Shown here piece after piece: positions 36,293 through 46,312 of a stretch of DNA of 64,000 nt (position 1 is its first letter; every line of letters starts with the position of its first letter). Both the position numbers and the translations under genes were made by a program. The stretch lies in the NCBI RefSeq assembly GCF_003386205.1, contig NZ_QRDY01000003.1, positions 1-64,000 on the forward strand. Direction: 5' to 3'. The notes beneath the pieces are model-generated. The model searched no databases. It saw nothing but the letters and a program-made list of their open reading frames with translations, and was not told where the DNA came from. The DNA is from Cohnella lupini (GTDB lineage: Bacteria > Bacillota > Bacilli > Paenibacillales > Paenibacillaceae).

Positions 36293-36817
36293 TTATATCC
36301 AAATCGAGAGGAACAAAGCCGTCGAGCTTCCGAGCAATGCGCCGGCTACGGTATCACTGGGGAAATGCAGGCCGAAGTAGATTCTAGACAAGGCGACGCC
36401 CATTCCGATCGGAAGCAGAACGGGAATAAGCATGGGCTCCGCGAGCATCCAAGGAGTTAACATGGCGAAGGCCGCTGTCGTGTGACCGGACGGAAAGGAT
36501 GGATCCTTAAGCGGATGACGGTTCGTATTGATCTGAGGGAAAACCTGGTACGGACGAAGGCGAGGAGCGCTTCTCTTAGCAATGGCAACCGGAATGTGGC
36601 TGAGCACCACTGCGGCGAAAGCCAACCAACCGGCGTGACTCCACCGTTCCGGAGCGAATAATCCGGCGGCAAGCGAAATGCAGAGACTGAACGTCGCTCC
36701 GGCGATAAGCGATAAAATATGGAAGAGCCAGTTCAAGGCGGAACGGTTCCAACGAATGTTCACATGCAAGAATAATGGGCGTTCCACTTCCTGAAGCATG
36801 CGGTATATTCGGCTCAT
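36293..36817 (-). CDS. PAP2-type membrane phosphatase, short form
   Basis: The 174-residue membrane protein has motifs KRSAPRLRPY, SFPSGHTT and SRIYFGLHFPSD, the three parts of the PAP2 active site. The small size and the N-terminal EVERPLFLHVNIRWN resemble undecaprenyl-diphosphatase-like proteins such as BcrC-type and YodM-type enzymes. ATG 36817 has AAGGAG upstream. It is divergent from the glycosyltransferase gene at 36979, with which it might share cell-envelope lipid metabolism. Confidence 0.9.
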   Translation of the reverse strand: MSRIYRMLQEVERPLFLHVNIRWNRSALNWLFHILSLIAGATFSLCISLAAGLFAPERWSHAGWLAFAAVVLSHIPVAIAKRSAPRLRPYQVFPQINTNRHPLKDPSFPSGHTTAAFAMLTPWMLAEPMLIPVLLPIGMGVALSRIYFGLHFPSDTVAGALLGSSTALFLSIWI

Positions 36818-36978
36818 ATTCCATCTCCTTTTTGTCTTCTAGCTAATCAGGCATAAGCGAATAATTCATTACTTTCTTAGAATAGCGGGCAATTGTCACG
36901 ACAGTATTAACGCCTTGTTGATACGCCGTTAACGTGCGTTTTTTACAATAAAAAGAAAGGACGCGGGAGGGATTAACG

Positions 36979-38151
36979 ATGGCGGGAATGCGCTTGGCAC
37001 TATTTACCGACACGTATTATCCGGAGGTCAACGGAGTGGCGAAGACATTGGAGCGGTGGATCAACCATCTGAGGAGTCAAGGCGTCGAATGCATGGTATT
37101 CGCCCCGTCGAGGCCGCGCAAGGAAAAGACGGTAACCGAAGTCGCGGAAAGACTTACGAGCTTGCCATTCTTCCTGTATCCGGAATGCCGGCTTGCCGTA
37201 CCTCAGACGGGAAGCATCGAGCGCAAGCTGCTGGGCTTCAAGCCGACGGTAATTCACGTCGCGACTCCGTTCGGGACCGGAGTCGCCGGGCGTCATCTAG
37301 CCATAAAACACGGAATTCCTCTCGTCGCGTCCCACCATACGCATTTTGTGCGTTATTTGCCGTTTTACAATTTACAATGGATGGGCAAACTTCTATGGAG
37401 ATATTTACATTGGTTTCACCGGCCATGCAGCCGAATCTATGTGCCTTCCCGGTCGGTTATGGAGGAATGCCGGAAGGATGGATGGGATAAGCTCGAAATA
37501 TGGAGCAGAGGAGTCGACACGGGGCGATTCCACCCAGAAGTGGACAGAGAGGCGTTGTTGCTTCAAGCCGGGCTGCCAAGCTCGAAGTTTGTCGTGCTAT
37601 ATGCGGGAAGAATGGCTCCGGAGAAGCAAACGGAAGTGGCCGTGGATGCCGTATCGCTCTTCGCTTCAAGAACAGGGATGGACGTAGAACTAATTGTCGC
37701 CGGCGACGGACCTGCGGCGAGCGAGATTAAAGCTTTAACGCTGCGTCGCGGAGTGAGTACCCAATTTCTTGGGGCAATCTCGCAAGAGCGACTGCAGCAA
37801 TGGATGGCGGCTTCCGACGTGCTCTTGTTTCCTTCGGCGACCGAGACATTCGGCAACGTCGTGCTCGAAGCGATGGCATGCGGTCTTCCGGTCGTAGGGG
37901 CGGCGGGCGGCGCGGTACCGGATACGATCCGCGATGGAGAGAACGGATTGCTGTGCGCGCCCGGTGACGCCGATGCTTTCGCCGGCAAGCTCGAGCTGCT
38001 CCACGGGGACCCTTCCTTGCGGGCCAGATTATCGGCGGCCGGCGTGCTAGAGGCTAAGGAACGCTCGTGGGACGAAGTATTCAGACGGCTGCAACTCAGC
38101 ATCGAATTCAGCATCGAGGAATCCGCAAAAACTTTTTTTGCAACCAACTGA
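36979..38151 (+). CDS. Glycosyltransferase family 4 (diacylglycerol/phosphatidylinositol-type sugar transferase)
   Basis: The 390-residue GT-B enzyme begins MAGMRLALFTDTYYPEVNGV, the common start of MgdA/PimB-like family 4 transferases that make glycolipids. It has the HHTHFVRYLPFY acceptor segment, the phosphate-binding LYAGRMAPEK, and the EX7E motif in ETFGNVVLE (about 293-301). ATG 36979 has GGGAGGG seven bases upstream. No membrane helix, so it works at the inner face of the membrane. The donor and acceptor are inferred from family only. Confidence 0.9.
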   Translation: MAGMRLALFTDTYYPEVNGVAKTLERWINHLRSQGVECMVFAPSRPRKEKTVTEVAERLTSLPFFLYPECRLAVPQTGSIERKLLGFKPTVIHVATPFGTGVAGRHLAIKHGIPLVASHHTHFVRYLPFYNLQWMGKLLWRYLHWFHRPCSRIYVPSRSVMEECRKDGWDKLEIWSRGVDTGRFHPEVDREALLLQAGLPSSKFVVLYAGRMAPEKQTEVAVDAVSLFASRTGMDVELIVAGDGPAASEIKALTLRRGVSTQFLGAISQERLQQWMAASDVLLFPSATETFGNVVLEAMACGLPVVGAAGGAVPDTIRDGENGLLCAPGDADAFAGKLELLHGDPSLRARLSAAGVLEAKERSWDEVFRRLQLSIEFSIEESAKTFFATN

Positions 38152-38292
38152 GCTTTACAAACGTTAATTTAGTGTGAACGGGGGATAGGTCTCCGGATAG
38201 AAAAAGGTTGGAAACCGATGAAAAGCAGCGCTGTAACGTAGCAATTCCCGCCACATGCACTGCCCTGCCGCCCAGAACCGCTTATGCTGGCC

Positions 38293-38464
38293 GTAAACCG
38301 TTTATTTGGTTGGTATGACCTTTTGACAAACGGATGTAAACCGAAGAAAATCAAGAATGTCTCTTTTGGAGGGCGCTCAGGGCAGCAAAAAACAAGAAAA
38401 AGACAGAGAGAAAAACAAAACACAGAGAAAAAGAAAAAAAGGGATTTAGGGGGTACAACTGAAT
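38293..38464 (+). promoter_or_regulatory. Promoter and T-free leader before GT2 gene
   Basis: In the 313-bp gap 38152-38464, TTGACA (38323-38328), 17 bp and GAAAAT (38346-38351) form a possible promoter. GTAAACCG occurs at 38293-38300 and 38336-38343, flanking the -35. The leader then holds about 60 bases (roughly 38385-38450) with no T at all and long A-rich runs, before GGGGG as ribosome site. Such a leader should be unstructured. I could not fit the part at 38165-38280 to a known riboswitch. Confidence 0.45.
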
Positions 38465-39703
38465 ATGTTTAACAATTTTCTTTTGGTTGTTCAGGTATTG
38501 TTTTTTCTGATCGGGGCTTATCAGGTTATTTTGTCTTTCTTCGGATGGTATCGGAAAAAAGAACGGATCACCCACAAGCCGACCAAGTCCTTTGCGTTGC
38601 TGGTCGCGGCGCATAACGAGAAAGCAGTCGTCGGAGCGTTGATCGAAAACCTGCTCAAGATGGATTATCCTCGCGAGTTGTTCGACATCTTCGTCATTTG
38701 CGACAACTGTACCGACGGAACGGCCGATATCGTACGCAAGTATGCCGGCGTTCATGCCTGCGAGCGTACGAATCCGAATCAAAGGGGCAAAGGCTTCGCA
38801 ATCGAATGGATGCTGAAGGAGCTGTGGAAGCATCCCAAGCAATACGATTCCATCGTGATGTTCGATGCCGACAATCTGGTGGCGACCAACTTCCTGCAAT
38901 ACATGAACGAAGATCTTTGCAACGGATACCGCGTAATCCAAGGTTACTTGGATACGAAGAACCCGAACGATTCTTGGGTCAGCGCGGCTAACGGAATCAA
39001 TTATTGGTTCTGCAATCGCCTATGGCAAATGCCGCGGTATAACTTGGGCTTATCCAATTTCCTAGGCGGAACGGGCATGTGCTTCGAGACGAAGCTGCTT
39101 AAGGAAATGGGATGGGGAGCCACGAGCCTAGTCGAAGATCTGGAGTTCACTATTCGATGCATTCAGCGGAATATCTACCCTAAATTCAACTACGACGCGC
39201 GCGTATACGACGAGAAGCCGATTACGTTCAAGGCATCTTCCCGCCAACGTCTACGGTGGATGCAAGGTCACTTCGATATTACCCGGCGCTATATGCTTCC
39301 CCTTCTGTGGCAGGGGATCAAGGAACGTAGCGTCGTGAAGATCGATGCGTCGCTCTACGTGTTCAACGCATACAACTTCCTGCTCGGATTTTTGATTACC
39401 GCCACCTTGTGGTTTGACTTGCTGCTGCCGGGCGAACCGCATTTCGATTCTATTTATTCCATCGCGCCGGCTTGGCTGGCCATTCCGATTTCTCTTTATA
39501 TTTACTTGCAGGTTCCGCTTGCCATGATGCTCGAGAAAGTCAATTGGCGGATCTATCTCAAGCTGGTGATGTTCCCTGTTTTCTTCTTTACTTGGTGGCC
39601 GATCACTTTCTATGCCTTCTTCACGCAGAACAACAAAACCTGGAGCCATACGCAGCATACGCGCGTCATCCGGTTGGAGGAAGTGCAAGGAAAGCAAATG
39701 TAG
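38465..39703 (+). CDS. Membrane glycosyltransferase family 2 (processive-type)
   Basis: The 412-residue protein has an N-terminal membrane helix (about 3-28), a GT-A catalytic domain with VAAHNEKAVV, VICDNCTDGT, the metal motif FDADN, the acceptor Asp pair in LVEDLEF, and QRLRWMQG, then three or four C-terminal helices (about 300-400). The D, DXD, ED, Q(R)XRW set is that of cellulose-synthase/hyaluronan-synthase-like polymerising enzymes, so it may make or export a surface polysaccharide or glycolipid. No accessory polysaccharide genes are adjacent. ATG 38465 follows GGGGG by 11 bases. Confidence 0.92.
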   Translation: MFNNFLLVVQVLFFLIGAYQVILSFFGWYRKKERITHKPTKSFALLVAAHNEKAVVGALIENLLKMDYPRELFDIFVICDNCTDGTADIVRKYAGVHACERTNPNQRGKGFAIEWMLKELWKHPKQYDSIVMFDADNLVATNFLQYMNEDLCNGYRVIQGYLDTKNPNDSWVSAANGINYWFCNRLWQMPRYNLGLSNFLGGTGMCFETKLLKEMGWGATSLVEDLEFTIRCIQRNIYPKFNYDARVYDEKPITFKASSRQRLRWMQGHFDITRRYMLPLLWQGIKERSVVKIDASLYVFNAYNFLLGFLITATLWFDLLLPGEPHFDSIYSIAPAWLAIPISLYIYLQVPLAMMLEKVNWRIYLKLVMFPVFFFTWWPITFYAFFTQNNKTWSHTQHTRVIRLEEVQGKQM

Positions 39704-39713
39704 CCGCTTAACT

Positions 39714-39747
39714 TCCCCGGGAGAGCTCCCGGGGAGCTTTTCTTTTA
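39714..39747 (+). terminator. Rho-independent terminator after GT2 gene
   Basis: TCCCCGGGAG (39714-39723) pairs with CTCCCGGGGA (39726-39735), followed by a T-rich run. Confidence 0.88.
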
Positions 39748-39762
39748 TTGAGAACATCCGCG

Positions 39763-39791
39763 TTGACATCCGAGAAATAGAATGATATAGT
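39763..39791 (+). promoter_or_regulatory. Promoter of infC-rpmI-rplT operon
   Basis: TTGACA (39763-39768), 17-bp spacer and TATAGT (39786-39791): near-consensus SigA-type promoter. Transcription should begin near 39798, giving a leader of about 230 bases. Confidence 0.85.
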
Positions 39792-39797
39792 GTTCGT

Positions 39798-40027
39798 TGT
39801 GACTGATTTATGTAAATTATTCAGCACGCACAAGCAGAAGCACCCGCTTCTCACCTGATCGGCATTTGCTGACGGGTATGCGTAGCCGACGATTATACGG
39901 GGCTTGCGGAAACTTTGGTTTCCATGCGACGAACGATAACGTTTGGACTAGGATGGCGGGTCAATGCGACTCGTTTTTTTGTTTTTTATGGACAACTAAT
40001 TTTAACAGTCTATTTCGGAGGTGGAAC
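39798..40027 (+). ncRNA. L20-type autoregulatory leader of infC operon
   Basis: The long leader before infC in Firmicutes is bound by ribosomal protein L20, which promotes premature termination. Here the CACCCGCTTCTCACC segment near 39841-39855 is followed by the usual GATCGGCATTT, and a terminator hairpin (CGGGTC 39957-39962 with GACTCG 39968-39973, then seven T and a second T-run) lies 50 bases before the infC ribosome site. The exact L20-binding fold was not derived. Confidence 0.75.
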
Positions 40028-40543
40028 ATTATTAGCAAGGATCATCAACTCAACGAGGAAATCCGGGCGAAGGAAGTCCGACTTGTCGGCCCCGAAGGCG
40101 AGCAAATCGGGATCAAACCTTTTCGTGAAGCCATGCAAATGGCAATTGACGCTAATCTCGACTTAGTTAACGTAGCGCCGCAGGCGAAACCGCCGGTGTG
40201 CCGCATCATGGACTATGGGAAATTCCGATACGAGCAGCAGAAGAAGGAAAAGGAAGCTCGGAAGAATCAGAAAATCGTCGACCTCAAAGAAGTTTGGTTT
40301 CGTGCGAACATCGAGGAGCACGACTACCAGACGAAGTTTCGCAACGTTGTGAAATTCTTGAACGAAGGCGACAAGGTTAAATGCTCCGTGCGGTTCCGCG
40401 GTCGTGAAATCACTCATTCCAAGCTCGGTCAGAAGATCTTGGAGCGGGTTGCGAACGAAGTAGCAGATATTTGCGTTGTTGAGCGCATGCCTAAGCTGGA
40501 AGGCCGCAGCATGATTATGATTTTGGCTCCGAAAGCCCACTGA
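40028..40543 (+). CDS. infC: Translation initiation factor IF-3, ATT start
   Basis: The 171-residue protein prevents subunit joining and proofreads start codons. The N-domain starts ISKDHQLNEEIRAKEVRLVG, the linker is the KFRYEQQKKEKEARKNQK segment (about 80-97), and the C-domain has VKCSVRFRGREITH and LEGRSMIMILAPK. The start is ATT at 40028, six bases after GGAGG (40017-40021); no ATG, GTG or TTG gives a sensible length. Infrequent ATT/ATC starts are known for infC and let IF-3 limit its own synthesis. First gene of infC-rpmI-rplT. Confidence 0.96.
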   Translation: MISKDHQLNEEIRAKEVRLVGPEGEQIGIKPFREAMQMAIDANLDLVNVAPQAKPPVCRIMDYGKFRYEQQKKEKEARKNQKIVDLKEVWFRANIEEHDYQTKFRNVVKFLNEGDKVKCSVRFRGREITHSKLGQKILERVANEVADICVVERMPKLEGRSMIMILAPKAH

Positions 40544-40558
40544 CAGGAGGAACAACCC

Positions 40559-40759
40559 ATGCCTAAAATGAAAACACATAGCAGCTTGAAAGATCGCTTC
40601 AAAATTACCGGTACAGGTAAAGTGAAACGTTTCAAAGCTTACAAGAACCACTTGCTGTCCCACAAATCGGGACGAGCGAAACGCGTATTAGCCGGTCAAC
40701 CGTTGATGGCTCAAGGCGACGTTCGTCGTCTTCAGCAACAACTTGGAAACCTGAAATAA
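40559..40759 (+). CDS. rpmI: 50S ribosomal protein L35
   Basis: The 66-residue basic protein matches L35 throughout: MPKMKTHSSLKDRFKITGTGK, the Lys-rich FKAYKNHLLSHKSGRAKR core and the QQLGNLK end. AGGAGG lies nine bases before the ATG. It is 15 bp after infC and is controlled with it by the leader. Confidence 0.98.
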   Translation: MPKMKTHSSLKDRFKITGTGKVKRFKAYKNHLLSHKSGRAKRVLAGQPLMAQGDVRRLQQQLGNLK

Positions 40760-40794
40760 ATCGTCATATGAACACTTCCGGGAGGTAATGAATC

Positions 40795-41154
40795 ATGGCA
40801 AGAGTCAAAGGCGGATTCGTAACGCGCCGTCGTCGCAATAGAATGTTGAAGTTAGCAAAAGGTTACTGGGGCGCGAAGCATCGCCTGTTCAAGAAAGCGA
40901 AAGAGCAAGTAATGAAATCCCTTATGTACGCATACCGCGACCGTCGCCAGACGAAACGGAACTTCCGCAAATTGTGGATCGTGCGTATTAACGCTGCGGC
41001 TCGCCAGAATGGCCTGTCCTACAGCAAATTGATGCATGGCTTGAAATTGGCCGGCATCGAAGTAAACCGCAAGATGCTTGCCGACCTGGCAGTGAACGAC
41101 ATCAGCGCGTTCAACTCCCTTGCCGGCACCGCAAAAGAAAAAATCAACGCGTAG
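40795..41154 (+). CDS. rplT: 50S ribosomal protein L20
   Basis: The 119-residue protein matches L20: the long basic N-terminal helix ([20 protein letters not shown]), [18 protein letters not shown], and the RNA-binding C-terminal domain (about 60-119). L20 binds early in 50S assembly and, in this operon, binds the leader mRNA to repress infC-rpmI-rplT. GGGAGG lies before the ATG; a strong terminator follows. Confidence 0.98.
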   Translation: MARVKGGFVTRRRRNRMLKLAKGYWGAKHRLFKKAKEQVMKSLMYAYRDRRQTKRNFRKLWIVRINAAARQNGLSYSKLMHGLKLAGIEVNRKMLADLAVNDISAFNSLAGTAKEKINA

Positions 41155-41168
41155 TTTCGCGTTTAGAC

Positions 41169-41196
41169 AAGCCCTGGGAAACCGGGGCTTTTTTTG
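41169..41196 (+). terminator. Rho-independent terminator after rplT
   Basis: AAGCCCTGG (41169-41177), GAAA tetraloop, CCGGGGCTT (41182-41190), then T residues. Confidence 0.92.
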
Positions 41197-41404
41197 CGCG
41201 ATTCGGGGTAGTTGCGGCACGTTCCTAATTTAATTATAGAGGACAGAGGTACAAGCACAACGAGCTCCCTGCTCATAAGCTACAGGACAACGGAGAAGAC
41301 GGTCGGGAAAGTCGTAAGATCGGCCTTCGCCGTTCGTACATGATAACGACCGGACGTTACGCAGGCGTAACCAAATCGATCGGAAGCAGGGAGGAGTGGT
41401 TAAG

Positions 41405-41680
41405 ATGTCCCGGATAACACGTTCACAGGCTAGCAAGCTAGTAGGAAAGCAGATATACGCGGTAAGCAAGGATGGCTCGATCACTACGGGCAAGCTTGTC
41501 CGCATTAGCGGGAACCGCTTGATTCTCGACAATCCGATACACAACAAAGCCCAAATTAAAGCGATATTTCCTCTTGTGTTGTTTGATTTGCTGGCAATCG
41601 GAACGTTTGGCGGCTTCGGAGGCGGCTTCGGAGGCGGCTTCGGGGGCGGTTTCGGAGGCGGTTTCGGAGGCTGGTGGTAA
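41405..41680 (+). CDS. Small protein with Gly-Phe repeat tail
   Basis: Unknown 91-residue protein. The N-terminal 55 residues (SRITRSQASKLVGKQIYAVS, then GSITTGKLVRISGNRLIL) look like a small beta-barrel with a charged surface; a hydrophobic stretch (AIFPLVLFDLLAIGTF, about 51-66) follows; the end is five repeats of GGGF-type (about 67-89) finishing in GGWW. In DNA the tail is a 12-bp tandem repeat (about 41608-41670). GGGAGGAG is eight bases before ATG 41405; an upstream GTG (41396) lies inside that site. It could be a spore-surface or membrane-associated protein. That is a guess. Confidence 0.65.
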   Translation: MSRITRSQASKLVGKQIYAVSKDGSITTGKLVRISGNRLILDNPIHNKAQIKAIFPLVLFDLLAIGTFGGFGGGFGGGFGGGFGGGFGGWW

Positions 41681-41711
41681 TCGAATCCATGGCGTGACGG
41701 TAGCCATCATA

Positions 41712-41743
41712 CAGCGGACCGATCTTTCATCGATCCGCTGTTT
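41712..41743. terminator. Terminator-like hairpin between convergent genes
   Basis: CAGCGGACCGAT (41712-41723) pairs with ATCGATCCGCTG (41729-41740) with one mismatch, followed by TTT. It probably serves the Gly-Phe protein gene. Confidence 0.7.
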
Positions 41744-41756
41744 GGCATTTCGCGGG

Positions 41757-42203
41757 TCAAAGCGATAGGGATTTGGCCAGCTGTACGACTTTAAGCGATG
41801 GAATGGCTTGCAGAGTGTTATAACCGATGCGATGGTAGAAGCGTAAGGCCCGATAATTATCCTCGTCGACGAACACATGCGACGTATTGCACCCTTTAAA
41901 CCGGCCGTAGTTCTCTGCAATAATCATAAGCGCGGTTCCCCATTGCTTGCTCTGATGTCGGGAATCGACGGCAAGCAGGTCGATGAATAGCGTCTTGTTT
42001 CGGAATTCCATATGCAGGAAGCCGATCGGCGAGTTTCTTCGGGACTGGGAGACGACGAGCGTAGCTCCTCTGCGAATGCGGCGCGTAATTTGGGAATGAA
42101 GCCTGCTATCTCTAGGATGCTGCCATGGGGAGATCGGAACCAGCTGCGTGCGTACAAGCTCGACGATGCCCTTATCGTCCCGTAATTGTCTCCATCGAAT
42201 CAA
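41757..42203 (-). CDS. GNAT family N-acetyltransferase
   Basis: The 148-residue protein has the acetyl-CoA-binding core LFIDLLAVDSRHQSKQWGTALM (about 72-93), a Q/R-x-x-G/W-x-A-type variant where the usual second Gly is changed, and the C-terminal DNYRALRFYHRIGY. TTG 42203 has GGAGG eight bases upstream. Substrate unknown. Confidence 0.88.
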   Translation of the reverse strand: MIRWRQLRDDKGIVELVRTQLVPISPWQHPRDSRLHSQITRRIRRGATLVVSQSRRNSPIGFLHMEFRNKTLFIDLLAVDSRHQSKQWGTALMIIAENYGRFKGCNTSHVFVDEDNYRALRFYHRIGYNTLQAIPSLKVVQLAKSLSL

Positions 42204-42311
42204 GTGGGGTACCTCCCCGTTTCAAGTCGCTCGGCGAAGGCGTTGTTTCAACCGATGCCGATATGACAACGTATGAACAAGTCGTTTGAACGGTAACGGC
42301 TAAGATGTGTA

Positions 42312-42340
42312 TTGACGAATGCCTTGGCGAAGAATATAAT
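42312..42340 (+). promoter_or_regulatory. Promoter of the ilv operon
   Basis: TTGACG (42312-42317), 17-bp spacer, TATAAT (42335-42340). Transcription should start near 42347, at the 5' edge of the T-box leader. Confidence 0.88.
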
Positions 42341-42346
42341 GAATGC

Positions 42347-42662
42347 TAAATCGACGAAAAACAAATGGCCGTGATGAGGAAAAAGCGATGGGGCTCTTAA
42401 GCTCAGAGAGTATCGGATTAGCTGAGACCGATGCCTTAACCCCTGTACGCGAAGTCTCCTCGGAGCTGTTCGCCTGAACCGCCGGAATGGCGCATTAGGG
42501 AGAATCGGAGTGGCGCTCGTTATTGCGCTTAAGGTATGGAACCTCATACTTTATAAGGCCGTCACCGCGAGGTGGTCGGCAAACTCGGGTGGTACCGCGG
42601 AAGCAACAGCCTTTCGTCCCAAGACAGCCATTATTGGCATTGGGATGAAGGGCTTTTTGATT
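42347..42662 (+). ncRNA. T-box leader of ilvBNC operon
   Basis: The T-box core GGGTGGTACCGCGG lies at 42587-42600, with TGGT as the tRNA-acceptor-end bulge, followed by a terminator (42608-42622 with 42640-42654, then five T). Stem I shows GAGGA (42376) paired with TCCTC (42457), GCG with CGC, and GGGG with CCCC, closing over the conserved AGAGAG (about 42405) and GCTG (about 42421) segments. The specifier internal loop right side is GAAGTC (42451-42456), so the specifier most likely reads GTC (valine); an overlapping CTC (leucine, 42456-42458) is the alternative. Uncharged tRNA binding would allow read-through to ilvB. Confidence 0.92.
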
Positions 42663-42784
42663 TGTAACAAGATTAGAGTATATAAGATTCAATATTCCTT
42701 ATACTTCTCTAATCGCTCGAGACAAACGTGTACCACCGTCCGGTGGCCGGTGAAGCCGTTTTACTTGAAAGGAGGAAAAAAGAG

Positions 42785-44526
42785 ATGAGTGCACAGGGAG
42801 TTACACTGAAAACCAAAGAAGAATTGATTGAAAAGTGGAGTAAGCCGGAAGTGATCAGCGGGTCGGAAATTCTGCTTCGTAGTTTGTTACTGGAGGGAGC
42901 GGACTGCGTCTTCGGATACCCGGGCGGCGCTGTACTGTTCATCTATGATGCCATGCACGGTTTCAGCGATTTCCAGCATCTGCTTACGCGCCACGAGCAG
43001 GGAGCCATCCATGCCGCTGACGGCTATGCCCGTTCAACCGGCAAGGTTGGGGTATGCATTGCCACTTCGGGACCGGGGGCGACTAATCTGGTCACTGGAA
43101 TCGCGACGGCTTACATGGATTCGGTACCTTTGGTTGTCATCACGGGTAACGTAGCGACAACGCTGATCGGTACGGACGCCTTCCAAGAAGCGGATATCGT
43201 CGGAATCACGATGCCGATCACGAAACATAGCTATCTGGTACGCAAGGCGGAGGACTTGCCTCGCGTGATCCACGAAGCCTTCCATATTGCCAATAGCGGA
43301 CGCAAAGGTCCGGTGCTCATCGATATTCCTAAAGACGTTTCGGCGGAGAAGACCTTGTTCCAGCCGGTTTCGAACGTAAACCTGAGAGGCTACAACCCGA
43401 CGGTTCAACCAAACAAGCAGCAAGTGGAGAAAATGATCCGCTTGATCGAGAACGCGGAAAAGCCGGTTATTCTGGCCGGTGGCGGCGTAGTTTACTCGGG
43501 TGCTCATGAAGAGCTGTACGAGTTCGTTACGAAGACGGGCATTCCGACCACGACGACATTGCTAGGCTTGGGAGGCTTTCCGAGCGGTCATGAGCTGCAC
43601 ATGGGTATGCCCGGCATGCATGGTACATGGACGGCTAACACCTCGATTCAGACGGCTGACCTGCTGATTAACATCGGAGCGCGGTTCGACGATCGCGTGA
43701 CGGGCAAGCTGAAAGGCTTTGCTCCGAACGCTAAGATCGTTCACATCGATATCGATCCTGCCGAAATCGGCAAGAACGTGCCTACGGACGTGCCGATCGT
43801 CGGAGACGTGAAGGCAGTTCTGCAGCAAGCGAACGCAATCGTGAAGTATGCGGGCAAAGCGGATGCGTGGCGGAAGCAAATCGCGCAGTCGTCGGCCGAA
43901 AAGCCGTTCAAGTATGTCGATTCGGATACCGAACTGAAGCCGCAATGGGTTATTTCCATGATTCACGAAACGACTCACGGCGACGCCATTGTGACTACCG
44001 ACGTAGGCCAGCATCAAATGTGGGCGGCTCAATATTATCCGTTCAACAAGCCTCGCTCTTGGGTGACCTCGGGTGGACTAGGAACGATGGGTTTTGGATT
44101 CCCATCGGCTATCGGAGCTCAAATGGGCAATCCGGATAGGACGGTCGTATCGATCAACGGAGACGGCGGCATGCAAATGTGCGCGCAGGAGCTTGCCATC
44201 TGCGCGATCAATAACATTCCGGTTAAGGTAGTCATAATCAATAACCAAGTGCTCGGAATGGTTCGTCAGTGGCAGGAGCTCATTTACGATAACCGCTACA
44301 GCCATATCGATCTTTCGGGTAGCCCCGATTTCGTGAAGCTGGCAGAAGCTTATGGCGTTAAGGGCTTCAGAGCCGCCAACAAAGAAGACGCTCTGCAAGT
44401 ATGGAAGGAAGCGTTGGCTCACCCGGGACCCGCGGTCGTCGAATTCGTCGTTCGCAAGCATGAGAACGTGTATCCGATGGTTACCCAAGGAAGCACGATC
44501 GATCAGATGATCATGGGGGACTCCGA

Positions 44527-44530
<4 letters not shown>
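42785..44530 (+). CDS. ilvB: Acetolactate synthase, large (catalytic) subunit
   Basis: The 581-residue enzyme joins pyruvate with pyruvate or 2-oxobutyrate, the first common step of valine, leucine and isoleucine synthesis. ThDP, FAD and Mg sites are visible: [29 protein letters not shown] with the catalytic Glu, the [14 protein letters not shown] ThDP motif, and ending QGSTIDQMI. An in-frame GTG at 42728 lies in the leader; ATG 42785 has GAAAGGAGG nine bases upstream. It overlaps ilvN as ATGA and is controlled by the T-box. Confidence 0.97.
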
Positions 44531-46190
<1,660 letters not shown>

Positions 46191-46207
46191 TAACGAACGA
46201 CCATACG

Positions 46208-46237
46208 AAACCCCGGCAAAGCTTAGCCGGGGTTTTT
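46208..46237 (+). terminator. Rho-independent terminator after ilvC
   Basis: AAACCCCGGC (46208-46217) pairs with GCCGGGGTTT (46226-46235), followed by T residues. leuA therefore needs its own promoter; TATAAT at 46262-46267 is a good -10, with no clear -35. Confidence 0.92.
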
Positions 46238-46312
46238 GTTAAATAACGAAATGCGATGTGCTATAATTAGGAACAAACGAATGGCTTCAGGAGGTGCGGG
46301 CAAGTCCCTGCT

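Noticed and set aside
38165-38280. Possible riboswitch upstream of the GT2 gene
   Set aside because: I could not match the conserved bases of cyclic-di-GMP or cyclic-di-AMP riboswitches, and the likely promoter lies downstream of it.
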